From NCBI GenBank assembly GCA_041398785.1, contig JAWKUA010000021.1, forward strand, positions 62,001 to 126,000: DNA of 64,000 bases, in the 5' to 3' direction. Shown here in pieces: positions 10,998-19,137 of this stretch. Numbering within the stretch: position 1 is the first letter of the stretch; each line of letters begins with the position of its first letter. The stretch is from Planctomycetaceae bacterium. Lineage in GTDB: Bacteria > Planctomycetota > Planctomycetia > Planctomycetales > Planctomycetaceae. The notes below the pieces were generated by a model, which saw nothing but the letters and a program-made list of their open reading frames with translations, did no database searches and had not been told where the DNA came from. The translations under genes and the position numbers were made by a program.

Positions 10998-11953
10998 GCA
11001 TCGCAACGGCGACTCCATCAGCGTCGGTGGCACGCGCCGCGACCGACACATCGACTGTCGTTTCTCTGGATTCCGGTTTTGTTCGGCGGGTGGCCGACTT
11101 CGCCGAGTTGTGCCGTCCTCGAATTGCCGTCATGACGATGGTGGCGGTCGCTGTGGGATTCATTGTCGCGTCCCCGATTTCCGTTCAGTGGCTGACATTG
11201 TTTTGGTCAATGACTGGAATTGTCCTGCTGGTGGCAGCATCCAGCATTCTGAATCAGGTAATTGAACGTCGGACGGATGCCCGCATGATCCGAACTGCCG
11301 ATCGTCCGGTGGCGGCTGGTCGCGTGACAGTTGCGGAAGGCACAATTGCCGCGTTCGCCTGTATTGTCGCGGGCTTCCTGTTGCTGGTTCAGTTTTCAAC
11401 GATTTCCGCGACCTGGGCCACCGTGGCAACCCTGCTGGTTTATGTGGCCGGGTACACGCTGCTGAAATTCCGCACGTCGCTCTGCACAACGATTGGTGCG
11501 ATTCCGGGAGCCATGCCGCCGGTGCTCGGCTGGCTGGCGGCCGGCGGGGAGTTCGGCGTGGAAGCGCTGTCGCTGTTCGCCATCTTCTTTGTCTGGCAGT
11601 TTCCGCACTTTCTGGCGATCGGATGGATTCACCGCCACGACTATGCTCGCGCGCGGCTTCGAATGCTGCCGTCATTCACTGACGGCGGGCTGCTGACGGG
11701 CATGCTGGCGGTTGTCTACGCGGCCGCATTTGTTCCCGTCAGCATGATGCCCGGATATGTGGGACTCGCCGGTTCCGCGTACGTCGGAACCGCATTGGTG
11801 CTGTCGATCGTGTATCTGGTGTTTTCCATACGATTCCTGGCCGTCCGCAGCGTTGAGCGGGCTCGGCGGCTGATGATGGTATCGCTGTTTGTATTACCGA
11901 TATTGCTGATTGTCCTTGTCGGAGAATTCGTGTTCCTGACCAGTATCCGGTGA
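10994..11953 (+). CDS. ctaB: Protohaem IX farnesyltransferase (haem O synthase)
   Basis: A UbiA-type prenyltransferase that attaches a farnesyl group to haem B to make haem O, the substrate of CtaA. It has 319 residues and about nine membrane helices. The first Asp-rich-type motif reads NQVIERRTDARMIRT (residues about 90-105) followed by RPVAAGRV. The second active-site region is FVWQFPHFLAIGW then HDYARARLRMLP. The N-terminal 30 residues are a Ser/Ala/Thr-rich cytoplasmic extension. The ATG overlaps the ctaA stop in an ATGA arrangement. Confidence 0.93.
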   Translation: MSIATATPSASVARAATDTSTVVSLDSGFVRRVADFAELCRPRIAVMTMVAVAVGFIVASPISVQWLTLFWSMTGIVLLVAASSILNQVIERRTDARMIRTADRPVAAGRVTVAEGTIAAFACIVAGFLLLVQFSTISATWATVATLLVYVAGYTLLKFRTSLCTTIGAIPGAMPPVLGWLAAGGEFGVEALSLFAIFFVWQFPHFLAIGWIHRHDYARARLRMLPSFTDGGLLTGMLAVVYAAAFVPVSMMPGYVGLAGSAYVGTALVLSIVYLVFSIRFLAVRSVERARRLMMVSLFVLPILLIVLVGEFVFLTSIR

Positions 11954-12059
11954 GCCTTCCGATCAGCGCCGGGTCGCTGGCCGTTCTGCTCCCGTGCCGG
12001 AGTTACCTACTCAGGCAATTCACTTTTCTCTGACGCATATTGGCCCCTGACAAGAACTC

Positions 12060-13121
12060 ATGTCACATTCTCAACAACCCTCCGCCGTCAAGATGGGAAT
12101 TCCCATTCCGAACTCCAAGCTCGGAATGTGGCTGTTTCTCGGTACGGAAATCATGTTCTTTACGGCGTTTATCGGGTCATACATCGTGCTGCGGCTGGGG
12201 TCCAAGGGCTGGCCCACCGATCCGGAAGATACGCATATCAAGGTTTTCTGGGGCGGACTCAATACCTTCGTCCTGATTGTTTCCAGCTATTGCGTCGTGC
12301 TTGCGCATGAGGCGATGTCCAAACGGAAGTTTCCGGAAGCTCGCAAGTGGCTGTCCGTGACGATGCTGCTGGCCTTTGTGTTTCTGGGGATCAAAGCATT
12401 CGAATACTATGGCAAGATCTCCCACGACATCCTTCCGGGGCACATCCCGGAAACGCCCGCACAGGCACTGACCAAGGCAGATCGTGAGCTGGAGCAGGTT
12501 GTGCGAACTCGCTTTGCCCGGTACACCGACGCGAAGGTGCTGGACGTTCCGCAGCCGGATGACATCAAGACTGTCTCCGCACAACTGGATATCTTTGCGA
12601 CCTCCGGTGCAGCGGGCAAAGACGCAGACAGTTCCGCTGTGGAGTCACTGAAGGAAACGGCGAAGTCCGATCTGGAACTTTACAGTCGGTGGAAGAATCT
12701 GCACGAACATCTCGTCGCGGAGGTGTCGATGCATGACGTTGCGGTCGCCGACAGCGCCGGATACATCACCGATCGGGCGAAGCTGCCGGAAGGTGAATCG
12801 CTGCCGGGTCTGCGGTATTCCGATGCAAAGGACTATCTGGAAGGTCTGAAGCAGAATCCGGAATACGGCTCCTACGTTGCAGCCGGTGTCCACGAACCAC
12901 ATCCGGTTCTGTACGGAAACCTGTTCGCGTCAACCTATTTTCTAATGACGGGTTTTCACGCGATCCACGTTCTGGTCGGAATGACGCTGTTTGCGTTTCC
13001 GCTCGCTCTGGGCGCAAAACTGAACGAACACTGGTCCGACTGGGTCGAAAACAGCGGACTGTACTGGCACTTTGTTGACCTTGTCTGGATCTTTCTGTTT
13101 CCCCTGCTGTATATCGCATAG
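12060..13121 (+). CDS. coxC: Cytochrome c oxidase subunit III with large internal insertion
   Basis: Subunit III stabilises the oxidase core and its proton uptake. Conserved parts are GMWLFLGTEIMFFTAFIGSY (residues about 22-41), the helix around LAFVFLGIKAFEYY, YFLMTGFHAIHVLVG, and the C-terminal WHFVDLVWIFLFPLLY. The protein has 353 residues against about 200 in simple bacterial homologues. The extra length is one block at residues about 125-280, hydrophilic and charged, between the helix ending FEYYGKISHD and the one starting NLFASTYF. By topology the insert forms a soluble domain on one face of the oxidase. It has no motif I recognise. Start is ATG 12060. Confidence 0.93.
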   Translation: MSHSQQPSAVKMGIPIPNSKLGMWLFLGTEIMFFTAFIGSYIVLRLGSKGWPTDPEDTHIKVFWGGLNTFVLIVSSYCVVLAHEAMSKRKFPEARKWLSVTMLLAFVFLGIKAFEYYGKISHDILPGHIPETPAQALTKADRELEQVVRTRFARYTDAKVLDVPQPDDIKTVSAQLDIFATSGAAGKDADSSAVESLKETAKSDLELYSRWKNLHEHLVAEVSMHDVAVADSAGYITDRAKLPEGESLPGLRYSDAKDYLEGLKQNPEYGSYVAAGVHEPHPVLYGNLFASTYFLMTGFHAIHVLVGMTLFAFPLALGAKLNEHWSDWVENSGLYWHFVDLVWIFLFPLLYIA

Positions 13122-13286
13122 TGCGATCCGTCGCGGCGCCGGAGCGCAGCCCGCTGTTGTCCCGCGAAGCATCCATCATCACATCTGGTTCCGGTGGAGC
13201 CGGTTCGGAGATAAAACCAGCGTCGTCGAACCGCACCTGACCGAAATCGGAACGGAATCAATCGCTCATCCGGCGAGAAAATTATC

Positions 13287-13700
13287 ATGGCCCACGACAA
13301 TCACAATTCTCATCACGCCAACTATCTGGCGGTCTTTGTTGCCCTGTGTGTCTTCACCGGTCTGTCGGTGCTGTTTGACCTGGCACACTTTTCCAATCAT
13401 GCGGTGACGATTGTGCTTGTGCTGGCCGTTGCCGTCGCCAAGGCTCTGTGCGTGATGGGATTCTTCATGCATCTGAAGTTTGAAGGCAACTGGAAGTTCG
13501 TCCTGCTGGCACCGACAACCATTCTTGCGATCGGGCTGCCGCTGGCACTGCTGCCGGATATTGGCGTGGTTTACTACACGAGTGTCGCGCCGCAGAACGT
13601 GTCGTGGTCGGGTGAAATGGAGGTCTATCATGCCGAACACGCCTCCGCGGAACACGGCGAGCACTCGGGTGAAGCCGATTCCGTGCAGCACGAAGAATGA
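13287..13700 (+). CDS. coxD: Cytochrome c oxidase subunit IV family protein
   Basis: A small membrane subunit of the bacterial haem-copper oxidase (CtaF/CoxD-like), 137 residues. Three hydrophobic helices lie at about 13-30, 38-58 and 70-88, with the family-typical KALCVMGFFMHLKFEGNWK between helices two and three. The N-terminus is His-rich (MAHDNHNSHHANY) and the C-terminus is an acidic, His-rich tail of about 40 residues, both unlike the core and possibly metal-binding. It is the last oxidase subunit gene of the cluster; the ABC ATPase gene starts 47 bases downstream. Confidence 0.85.
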   Translation: MAHDNHNSHHANYLAVFVALCVFTGLSVLFDLAHFSNHAVTIVLVLAVAVAKALCVMGFFMHLKFEGNWKFVLLAPTTILAIGLPLALLPDIGVVYYTSVAPQNVSWSGEMEVYHAEHASAEHGEHSGEADSVQHEE

Positions 13701-13747
13701 CGCCGCCTGGTGCGTGACGCCGACCGCCGGCGCCCGAAAGTCGCAGC

Positions 13748-14701
13748 ATGTCCGACCCGGTTGTCACGGCAAGCGATGTCCAGCACTCTTATGGACCGCG
13801 GCGCGCGTTGAATGGTCTGACGTTCGAAATTGCTGCCGGCGAGTGTCTGGGGCTGCTCGGCCCGAACGGTTCCGGAAAGACGACGCTGTTCCGGATACTT
13901 GCCACCCTGCTGCCACTTCAGAGCGGTTGTATTTCGGTGTTTGGTCGTGACCTCGCCCGCGAAGCGTCTCAGGTCCGGCGGCTGCTGGGGGTCACGTTTC
14001 AGTCTCCGGCTGTGGATGTCCGACTGACCGTCGAAGAAAATCTGCGCTGCCACGGTCACATCTATGGACTTTCAGGAACGTCGCTGCGGCAGCGCGTTGA
14101 TGAGGTACTGACTCAGTTTTCTCTGAATGACCGGCGAGGGTCGCTGGTTGGAGAGTTGTCCGGCGGGCTGAAGCGTCGAGTCGAACTGGCCAAGGGCATT
14201 CTGCATCGCCCCAGGCTGCTGTTGCTGGACGAACCGGGGACGGGGCTTGATCCTGCCGCGCGGCTGCAGTTCTGGACGCTGGTTAATGAACAGCAGCGTC
14301 AGAACGGAACGACGGTCCTGCTGACAACACACCTGATGAATGAAGCGGAAGCGTGCGATTCGCTGGTGCTGATGGATCGCGGCCGTGTTGTTCGATCGGG
14401 AACTCCGTCGGAACTGACGGCCGGCGTTTCCGGAGAACGGCTTTCGGTGCGCTGCCGAAACGTCGCGAATGTTCGCGCGCGATTGGAAAAGGCGGTGGGG
14501 CAGCCAGCTCAATTGGCGGGCGACCAGTTGTGTTTTCGCATCACCGACGCAGCCGGGATGCTGCCGTCTCTGTTGACCGAATTTCATGACGAAGTGCTTG
14601 CCGCCGAGGTCGCCAGGGCAACACTGGAGGACGTGTTTCTGGAACTGACGGGCCGTCGGTTGTCGCAGGACGACGCGCAATCGGGAGGCGATATTTCATG
14701 A
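13748..14701 (+). CDS. ABC exporter ATP-binding protein (DrrA/CcmA-like)
   Basis: Cytoplasmic ATPase of an ABC-2 type exporter, 317 residues. Walker A is GPNGSGKT (residues about 40-47), the signature is LSGGLKRRVE, Walker B is LLLLDEPGTGLDP, and the switch His is in TTHLMNEAE. The C-terminal 90 residues form the DrrA-like extension. Near the 3' end lies GGGAGG (14683-14688), 9 bases before an ATG (14698) that overlaps the TGA stop as ATGA. This is a textbook coupled start for a permease gene, yet no permease follows. A matching ABC-2 permease gene occurs on the other strand at 23611-24474. Substrate unknown; its place after the cox genes hints at a role in oxidase maturation. Confidence 0.9.
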   Translation: MSDPVVTASDVQHSYGPRRALNGLTFEIAAGECLGLLGPNGSGKTTLFRILATLLPLQSGCISVFGRDLAREASQVRRLLGVTFQSPAVDVRLTVEENLRCHGHIYGLSGTSLRQRVDEVLTQFSLNDRRGSLVGELSGGLKRRVELAKGILHRPRLLLLDEPGTGLDPAARLQFWTLVNEQQRQNGTTVLLTTHLMNEAEACDSLVLMDRGRVVRSGTPSELTAGVSGERLSVRCRNVANVRARLEKAVGQPAQLAGDQLCFRITDAAGMLPSLLTEFHDEVLAAEVARATLEDVFLELTGRRLSQDDAQSGGDIS

Positions 14702-14781
14702 AGATGTCACAGACTTGCGGATTGCCTGTCATCGTTCAATTTCCCGGCCTCACGACGGTATTTCCGACCGTTAGCCGTTAA
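14698..14781 (+). pseudogene. Coupled start leading to a 27-codon open frame; likely scar of a lost downstream gene
   Basis: The ATG overlaps the stop of the ABC ATPase gene (ATGA) and has a strong GGGAGG ribosome site 9 bases upstream, but the frame closes at TAA 14779-14781 after 27 codons. The peptide (starts MKMSQTCGLP) has no membrane character and matches nothing I know. In related exporters the permease gene starts exactly at such a site. I read this as the point where the operon was broken. Confidence 0.45.
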
Positions 14782-14830
14782 ACTTCCGCGTTCCCGCCGG
14801 CATCCCTTTGGCACGGACTGCGGGGCTCTA

Positions 14831-14870
14831 ATCAATCAGAGAAAACCGGCATCAATCAGAGAAAACCGGC
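14831..14870 (+). repeat. Perfect 20-bp tandem duplication just before the ketoacyl-synthase-like gene
   Basis: The 20-base unit ATCAATCAGAGAAAACCGGC occurs twice in a row (14831-14850 and 14851-14870) with no mismatch, ending 4 bases before the ATG at 14875. Each copy includes the purine-rich AGAGAAAA, the only ribosome-site-like stretch here, so the duplication doubles or displaces the leader. It looks like a recent slippage or replication duplication. Confidence 0.9.
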
Positions 14871-14874
14871 TGTT

Positions 14875-16179
14875 ATGGTTCAATCACAATCCAGCGACGT
14901 TGTTATCACCGGGATCGGAGTTGTGTCTCCGATCGGGATCGGTCCCGATGCCTTCTGGCAGAACCTTTCCGAAGGTCGCTGCGGGTTCCGTCGCAGCGAG
15001 TTGCTGTCATACGTCGGGACTCCGGGGTGCATCGGCGGCGAAGTCAGTGAGTTCAACGACACGACGGCAAAGAAGGACCACCTGAAGTCGCTTCGCAAGA
15101 GTCTGAAAGTGATGTGCCGCGAGATTCAACTGGGCGTTGCGTCGGCCATTCAGGCCATGGGAAACGCGGGGCTGTCGGAAGGCTCTTACCCGCCCGATCG
15201 CGTGGGTGTCGACTTCGGCGCGAACCTGATGTCCAGTCCTCCGGAGGTTCTGCTGGGCGGCGTGGCGAAGTGTCTGACAGAACGAAACGGTACAGAGTGC
15301 TTCGATTTCTCCAAATGGGGCGAACACGGGTTGTCCGGGATGGAGCCACTGTGGCTGCTGCGGTATCTGCCGAACATGCCGGGCTGTCACATCGGCATCG
15401 CTCTGCAGGCCTGCGGTCCGAATAACTCCATCACGCACGACGAAGCATCCGGCGGACTGGCGATCAACGAAGCCGCCAACATCATCCGTCGCGGACGTGC
15501 GGACGTGATGATCACCGGCACCACGGGAACTCGCTGGCATGTCGTCAAAGCCGCGCAGCACCAGAAATGGGACGCTCTGGCCGACGGCGCAGCCGGCGAA
15601 CACTGCCGGCCATTCGACCGGGACCGCACGGGAGAATTCCTTTCGGAAGCATCGTGCACACTGATTCTGGAATCAAAGGCTCATGCCGAAGCCCGTGGTG
15701 CCAGGATTCTGGCAACGCTGCTGGGCAGCGGTTCCGCCTGCGTGGCCGCTTCCGACGGGAGTGTCAACGAACAGAAGGCGGTCGAACTGGCGGCATCCGT
15801 GGCAATGAAGCAGGCGAATGTCACTCCGGACCAGATCGGTCACGTCAGCGCTGCCGGCAGTGGTCATCCGGAACGTGACCTTCACGAAGCAAGGGCGATC
15901 CGGCAGCTCTTCGGCAGTCAGGCTGACAAAGTGCCGGTCACAGCCTGCAAGAGTTACTTCGGAAGCGCGGGCAGCGGTTCGTCTCTGTGCGAACTTGCCG
16001 CTTCCGTGCTGGCGCTGCAGCACGGCCTGATTCCGAAAACGCTGAACTTTGAAACGCCGGACCCGCAGGCACCGCTGAATGTTGTGCACGGTGAGCATCA
16101 GCCGACCGACAACCGGGTGTTCTTAAAAACCAGCGTGACGCGGATGGGGCAGGCCAGCGCGGTTGTCATCGGCGTCTAG
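14875..16179 (+). CDS. Beta-ketoacyl synthase-like protein lacking both catalytic histidines
   Basis: A thiolase-fold condensing-enzyme homologue of 434 residues. The start VVITGIGVVSPIGIGPDAFW is typical of FabF-type enzymes. The nucleophile is kept: Cys180 in LQACGPNNS. The NAHGTST motif is replaced by SAAGSGH (His to Ala327). The KSxxGH motif is KSYFGS (Lys359 kept, His to Ser364). A decarboxylating condensation of malonyl-ACP normally needs both His residues, so this protein probably is not an ordinary elongating KS. It may act as a partner subunit, an acyl transferase-like enzyme, or a Cys-only condensing enzyme using another nucleophile activation. No ACP or reductase gene is nearby. 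Fold is secure; function is unknown. Confidence 0.85.
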   Translation: MVQSQSSDVVITGIGVVSPIGIGPDAFWQNLSEGRCGFRRSELLSYVGTPGCIGGEVSEFNDTTAKKDHLKSLRKSLKVMCREIQLGVASAIQAMGNAGLSEGSYPPDRVGVDFGANLMSSPPEVLLGGVAKCLTERNGTECFDFSKWGEHGLSGMEPLWLLRYLPNMPGCHIGIALQACGPNNSITHDEASGGLAINEAANIIRRGRADVMITGTTGTRWHVVKAAQHQKWDALADGAAGEHCRPFDRDRTGEFLSEASCTLILESKAHAEARGARILATLLGSGSACVAASDGSVNEQKAVELAASVAMKQANVTPDQIGHVSAAGSGHPERDLHEARAIRQLFGSQADKVPVTACKSYFGSAGSGSSLCELAASVLALQHGLIPKTLNFETPDPQAPLNVVHGEHQPTDNRVFLKTSVTRMGQASAVVIGV

Positions 16180-16203
16180 TGCCCCTGGTCAATGTGTCCT
16201 GAC

Positions 16204-16267
16204 GTGTGGCACAGGCTTTGTCAGTGCGTCTGCGCTGCGGAGACCACCGGCACAGCCAGTGCCACAC
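16204..16267. repeat. Imperfect palindromic intergenic repeat (GTGTGGCACAGGCT arms)
   Basis: Arms are GTGTGGCACAGGCT (16204-16217) and AGCCAGTGCCACAC (16254-16267), matching at 13 of 14 positions, around a 36-base GC-rich spacer. It lies between two convergent genes (stops at 16179 and 16325). The 11-mer GTGTGGCACAG recurs at 25806-25816. From memory, similar gtgtggcacaggct palindromes are common between planctomycete genes; I could not search for this. Confidence 0.6.
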
Positions 16268-16324
16268 AACTCATGAATTCAGTATCGACAAAGCACTGGA
16301 TTCGCCGAACCGAGGGGGGCGTCG

Positions 16325-16921
16325 TCAGCAGTTTCGGTATTTGTCATTCAGACCGGTGCCGGCAAGGATCAGCGGAACGATCTTCGCAAGCCGCTGTGTT
16401 TTGGTTTCCTGTCGTTTGGCTCCGGCGATGTAATCGGCGTACTCACGCTGCCTGCCTTTCGTCAGATTTTCGAATGCCGCCGCGGCGCGCCTGTCCGCCG
16501 AAAGAGCCGCTTTCAGTTCCCGTGGAATCTCAATCGACTTATTTCGGTTCGGCTTGATCTCCTGCCCCTTTTCCTGCAGAGCGACAGCTTCGCGGACGTA
16601 CGCACGGATTGACCGGGACCTGATGTCTTTTGCCGACTGGAACCTCCACTGCCGCATGGCCTTCGCCGGGTTGTCATCGGACGTAATCAGCACGCCATCC
16701 GGATCACTCAGCAGCGCTCCCTGAAAGAACCACAGACCGCAGTAAGATTTAAACGATCCGATTCCCACCAGGTTTTTCCCACGCCATGTGTAACACGGCG
16801 CGCCCCACTTCAGCGTCTCCTCCAGTTCCGTCCCGTTCAGGATCTTCCGAAGCTGCATCAGTTCCTTCTGCCACTGTGTTTCCCCGGCGATGTATTCGTC
16901 AACACTCTGATAGCGTTTCAT
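16325..16921 (-). CDS. YdeI/OmpD-associated (DUF1801-type) family protein
   Basis: A predicted cytoplasmic protein of 198 residues. Residues about 1-110 match the DUF1801/YdhG-like fold (SVDEYIAGETQWQKELMQLR, then LKWGAPCYTWRGKNLVGIG and GLWFFQGALLSDP). The C-terminal part has the YdeI-type signature IPRELKAALSADRRAAAAFE followed by YADYIAGAKRQETKTQR. The family is widespread and has no settled biochemical role; one E. coli member has been tied to peptide resistance. It is a single gene, convergent with the ketoacyl-synthase-like gene. Confidence 0.85.
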   Translation of the reverse strand: MKRYQSVDEYIAGETQWQKELMQLRKILNGTELEETLKWGAPCYTWRGKNLVGIGSFKSYCGLWFFQGALLSDPDGVLITSDDNPAKAMRQWRFQSAKDIRSRSIRAYVREAVALQEKGQEIKPNRNKSIEIPRELKAALSADRRAAAAFENLTKGRQREYADYIAGAKRQETKTQRLAKIVPLILAGTGLNDKYRNC

Positions 16922-17332
16922 GCGGCACCCTTTCCCGGAACACAGCAGCGTGCCCCGCGGATTTCGAACTGGCTGTGGACTTACGATGAGGACGCGAAGG
17001 CGAGTGGCAGCTGAGTTATTACCGCCAGTCCAGGGTACAGGCTCTTCTGCCTGTCGTCAAAGACGTCGATGCTGCTGGTTTCGGGTACGCATGATACCGG
17101 ATTTCGCGCAGCACGAACCGTTGCCCTCGCCAGTCAGCGCCTTCAGGGATTCGCACGTGGCGGGACCTTCGCTGAGCTGCTGGATGCGTACGAAGGAATG
17201 GAACGGATGCTCGCGGCGTTGCTGTGCGGGGTGGTCTTCCGAAGGCGGAGCCTTCCTGGCCTTGCGTTCCAGGGTCGGATCACTGGAACGAGAAGCATGC
17301 GTTGTTCGCCGTTGGTACTCCGTCGACGCGAA
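16922..17332. other. 411-base region without a gene, contains degenerate palindromic repeats
   Basis: The space lies between the start of the YdeI-family gene and the phoB stop. The open frames crossing it have no recognisable protein features. It contains the two hairpins listed separately at 17241-17292. Nothing else was recognised. Confidence 0.6.
17241..17292. repeat. Degenerate dispersed palindromic repeat, two small hairpins
   Basis: The first hairpin is GAAGGC-GGA-GCCTTC (17241-17255). The second is CGTTCCAG (17265-17272), a 10-base loop and CTGGAACG (17283-17290), followed by AG. The layout resembles the gcgttcc...ggaacgag family of intergenic repeats that I recall from planctomycetes and cyanobacteria. 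Membership is from memory and unproven. Confidence 0.45.
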
Positions 17333-18022
17333 TTATTTCCGCTGAAACCGGTAACCGACGCCTCGAACCGTTTCGACGACGCTGGCAGTGGCATCAAGTT
17401 TCTTTCGCAGCGAACGCACGTGGACGTCGATCGTGCGCTCCAGAGCGTTGGCGTCTTCGCCGCGAGCGGTGTCCATGAGTTCGTTGCGGGAAAACGGGCG
17501 TCCCGGCTGGCTGGCCATTGTCCACAGCAGCCGGAACTCGGTGGGCGTCAGATCGAGGTCGCGACCGTCGGAGGTGGCAGTGTGCTGCACGCGGTCGATT
17601 TCGATGCCGTGCAGTGAGATTCGGTCTTTAGGAGAACTGCTGGTTTCGCTTCGCCGCAGCAGCGCCTTGACGCGGTGAATCAGCGGCCGAACTCGGAACG
17701 GCTTTGTGACGTAGTCGTCGGCTCCCATGTTGAATCCGACGATTTCGTCGGTTTCTTCGCTGCGAGCGGTCAGCATCAGTACTCGCACATCCTGAGTTCT
17801 GCTGTCACTTTTCAGGTGCCGGCAAACCTGCAGGCCGTCCATTCCAGGCAGCATCAGGTCCAGCACAACCAGATCAGGAACAACCGACTGCGCTTTCAGC
17901 AAACCGTCACGTCCGTCACGCTCCCACAAGACTCGAAAGTTTTCCTTTTCGAGATTGTAGATCACGACGTCGGCAATCGACTTTTCATCTTCGATCACCA
18001 GAACAGTTTGTGGCTGCATCAT
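17333..18022 (-). CDS. phoB: OmpR/PhoB-type response regulator, probable phosphate regulon regulator
   Basis: A two-component DNA-binding regulator of 230 residues from ATG 18022 (MMQPQTVLVIEDEK); the longer open frame adds 31 residues with no receiver-domain character. Receiver domain, residues about 5-120: acidic pair in VIEDEK, phospho-acceptor Asp in VLDLMLPGMDGL, conserved Thr in LMLTARSEE and Lys in YVTKPF. A winged-helix effector follows, residues about 133-228, with LTPTEFRLLW, DVHVRSLRKKL and TVRGVGYRF. It is the last gene downstream of pstSCAB-phoU, so it is read as PhoB. No PhoR kinase lies in the window. Confidence 0.88.
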   Translation of the reverse strand: MMQPQTVLVIEDEKSIADVVIYNLEKENFRVLWERDGRDGLLKAQSVVPDLVVLDLMLPGMDGLQVCRHLKSDSRTQDVRVLMLTARSEETDEIVGFNMGADDYVTKPFRVRPLIHRVKALLRRSETSSSPKDRISLHGIEIDRVQHTATSDGRDLDLTPTEFRLLWTMASQPGRPFSRNELMDTARGEDANALERTIDVHVRSLRKKLDATASVVETVRGVGYRFQRK

Positions 18023-18426
18023 TCTGTTCTCTGTCAGAACCGAAATCCCTGGAACTGCTGACAAGACAACTTCGGAGGCTCGCGAAGGTTTTATTGGAGC
18101 GGTTCCAAATTCCACCGCAGACTATGAATGCTGCGATCAGATGCCAGCCCGACTTCCGTCCCTTCACAGGATCTTAACACATTGGCGGCAGACGGTTTTG
18201 ACTGCTTTCTATGTTCCAGCCGTTCCGCGATTTGTTCTGAGTTCCGACGTCCGAGCCGCACCACTGATTCGGGTGATTGTTCCAAATGTAAATTCGAAAA
18301 CTGCCGCGGTGCAGCCTGTCAGGTGGCGCGCAATAGACTGACGGAAGGCTGCCGGATCAGAATCGCGGCTGAAGGACCGCGGTCCGTATTACCGATGGAC
18401 TGTCGGGCCTGCCGCATCGGTCGCTG
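18023..18426. other. 404-base gap between phoU and phoB, no gene seen
   Basis: No convincing coding frame. A 12-base palindrome GGACCGCGGTCC occurs at 18374-18385, within chance expectation for this length and GC content. A separate phoB promoter may lie here, but I could not pick a convincing -35/-10 pair or a second Pho box; only an isolated TTAACA occurs (18174-18179, plus strand). Confidence 0.5.
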
Positions 18427-19095
18427 TCACGTACTGCGCTGCAGACCCGGGTGACGAATAATCTCTCCTTCGACCAGGTAGACAACATCTTCGGCGATAT
18501 TTGTCGCATGGTCCGCGACACGTTCAATATGCCGAATCGCCGAAAACAGGTGCATCGCCGGTTCAATGAACTCCGGTCGTGACTGCATCACGGACCGTGT
18601 TTCATTCAGCAGTTCCACATTCAAAGCGTCGACGCCGTCATCACGGCTGCAAACGGACCGGGCCAGTTGAGAATCCGATTCGACGTAGGCATCAATGCTG
18701 GAATGCAGCATCGAGAGTGCTTCCTGCGACATCTCGGCCAATCGGTCCGGGATGGGAAAGCCGGGAAACGCGGAGATTCCGTCGGCTCGCTGGGCAATGC
18801 TGACGGACAGGTCGGCCACGCGTTCCAGTTCGCCGGTAATCTTCATCACGGCCGCGACTCGCCGCAGATCATGGGCGACGGGATGGTACAGAGCCAGAAT
18901 CTTCAGGCATTCCTCTTCGATATGGACATCCCATTCGTCGACCTGTTTGTCTCGGCCTGCAAGTTCAGCGCCCAATTCTCTGGGCTGATTGATCAGTCCT
19001 TCGACGGCGTCGCTGATGTGTTCCTCCACCATGGAACACATTGTCACCAGATCGCGGTGAAGATTGTCCATCTCCCGTATGAAGTGCAGCGTCAT
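18427..19095 (-). CDS. phoU: Phosphate transport system accessory protein PhoU
   Basis: A negative regulator that links the Pst transporter to the PhoR/PhoB system and damps uptake when phosphate is plentiful. It has 222 residues, all helical, as two PhoU repeats. The first holds IEEECLKILALYHPVAHDLR and the second EPAMHLFSAIRHIERVADHA; both show the metal-binding E/DxxxD-like pattern (ITGELERVADLSVSIA and IRHIERVADHATNIAEDV). It follows pstB by 42 bases on the minus strand in the classical pst-phoU order. Confidence 0.95.
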   Translation of the reverse strand: MTLHFIREMDNLHRDLVTMCSMVEEHISDAVEGLINQPRELGAELAGRDKQVDEWDVHIEEECLKILALYHPVAHDLRRVAAVMKITGELERVADLSVSIAQRADGISAFPGFPIPDRLAEMSQEALSMLHSSIDAYVESDSQLARSVCSRDDGVDALNVELLNETRSVMQSRPEFIEPAMHLFSAIRHIERVADHATNIAEDVVYLVEGEIIRHPGLQRST

Positions 19096-19137
19096 AAGAA
19101 TGGTTGCCGATGAGCGGTGATGCTGGAGTTCTGTAGT

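Noticed and set aside
16204..16224. TGGCACAGGCTTTGT as a sigma-54 promoter
   Set aside because: The -12 element would need GC where GT is found, and the site lies between converging genes with nothing to transcribe.
18128..18454. Cys-rich 108-codon frame between phoU and phoB
   Set aside because: It runs over the phoU end on the opposite strand, the cysteines follow no metal-site spacing, and there is no ribosome site.
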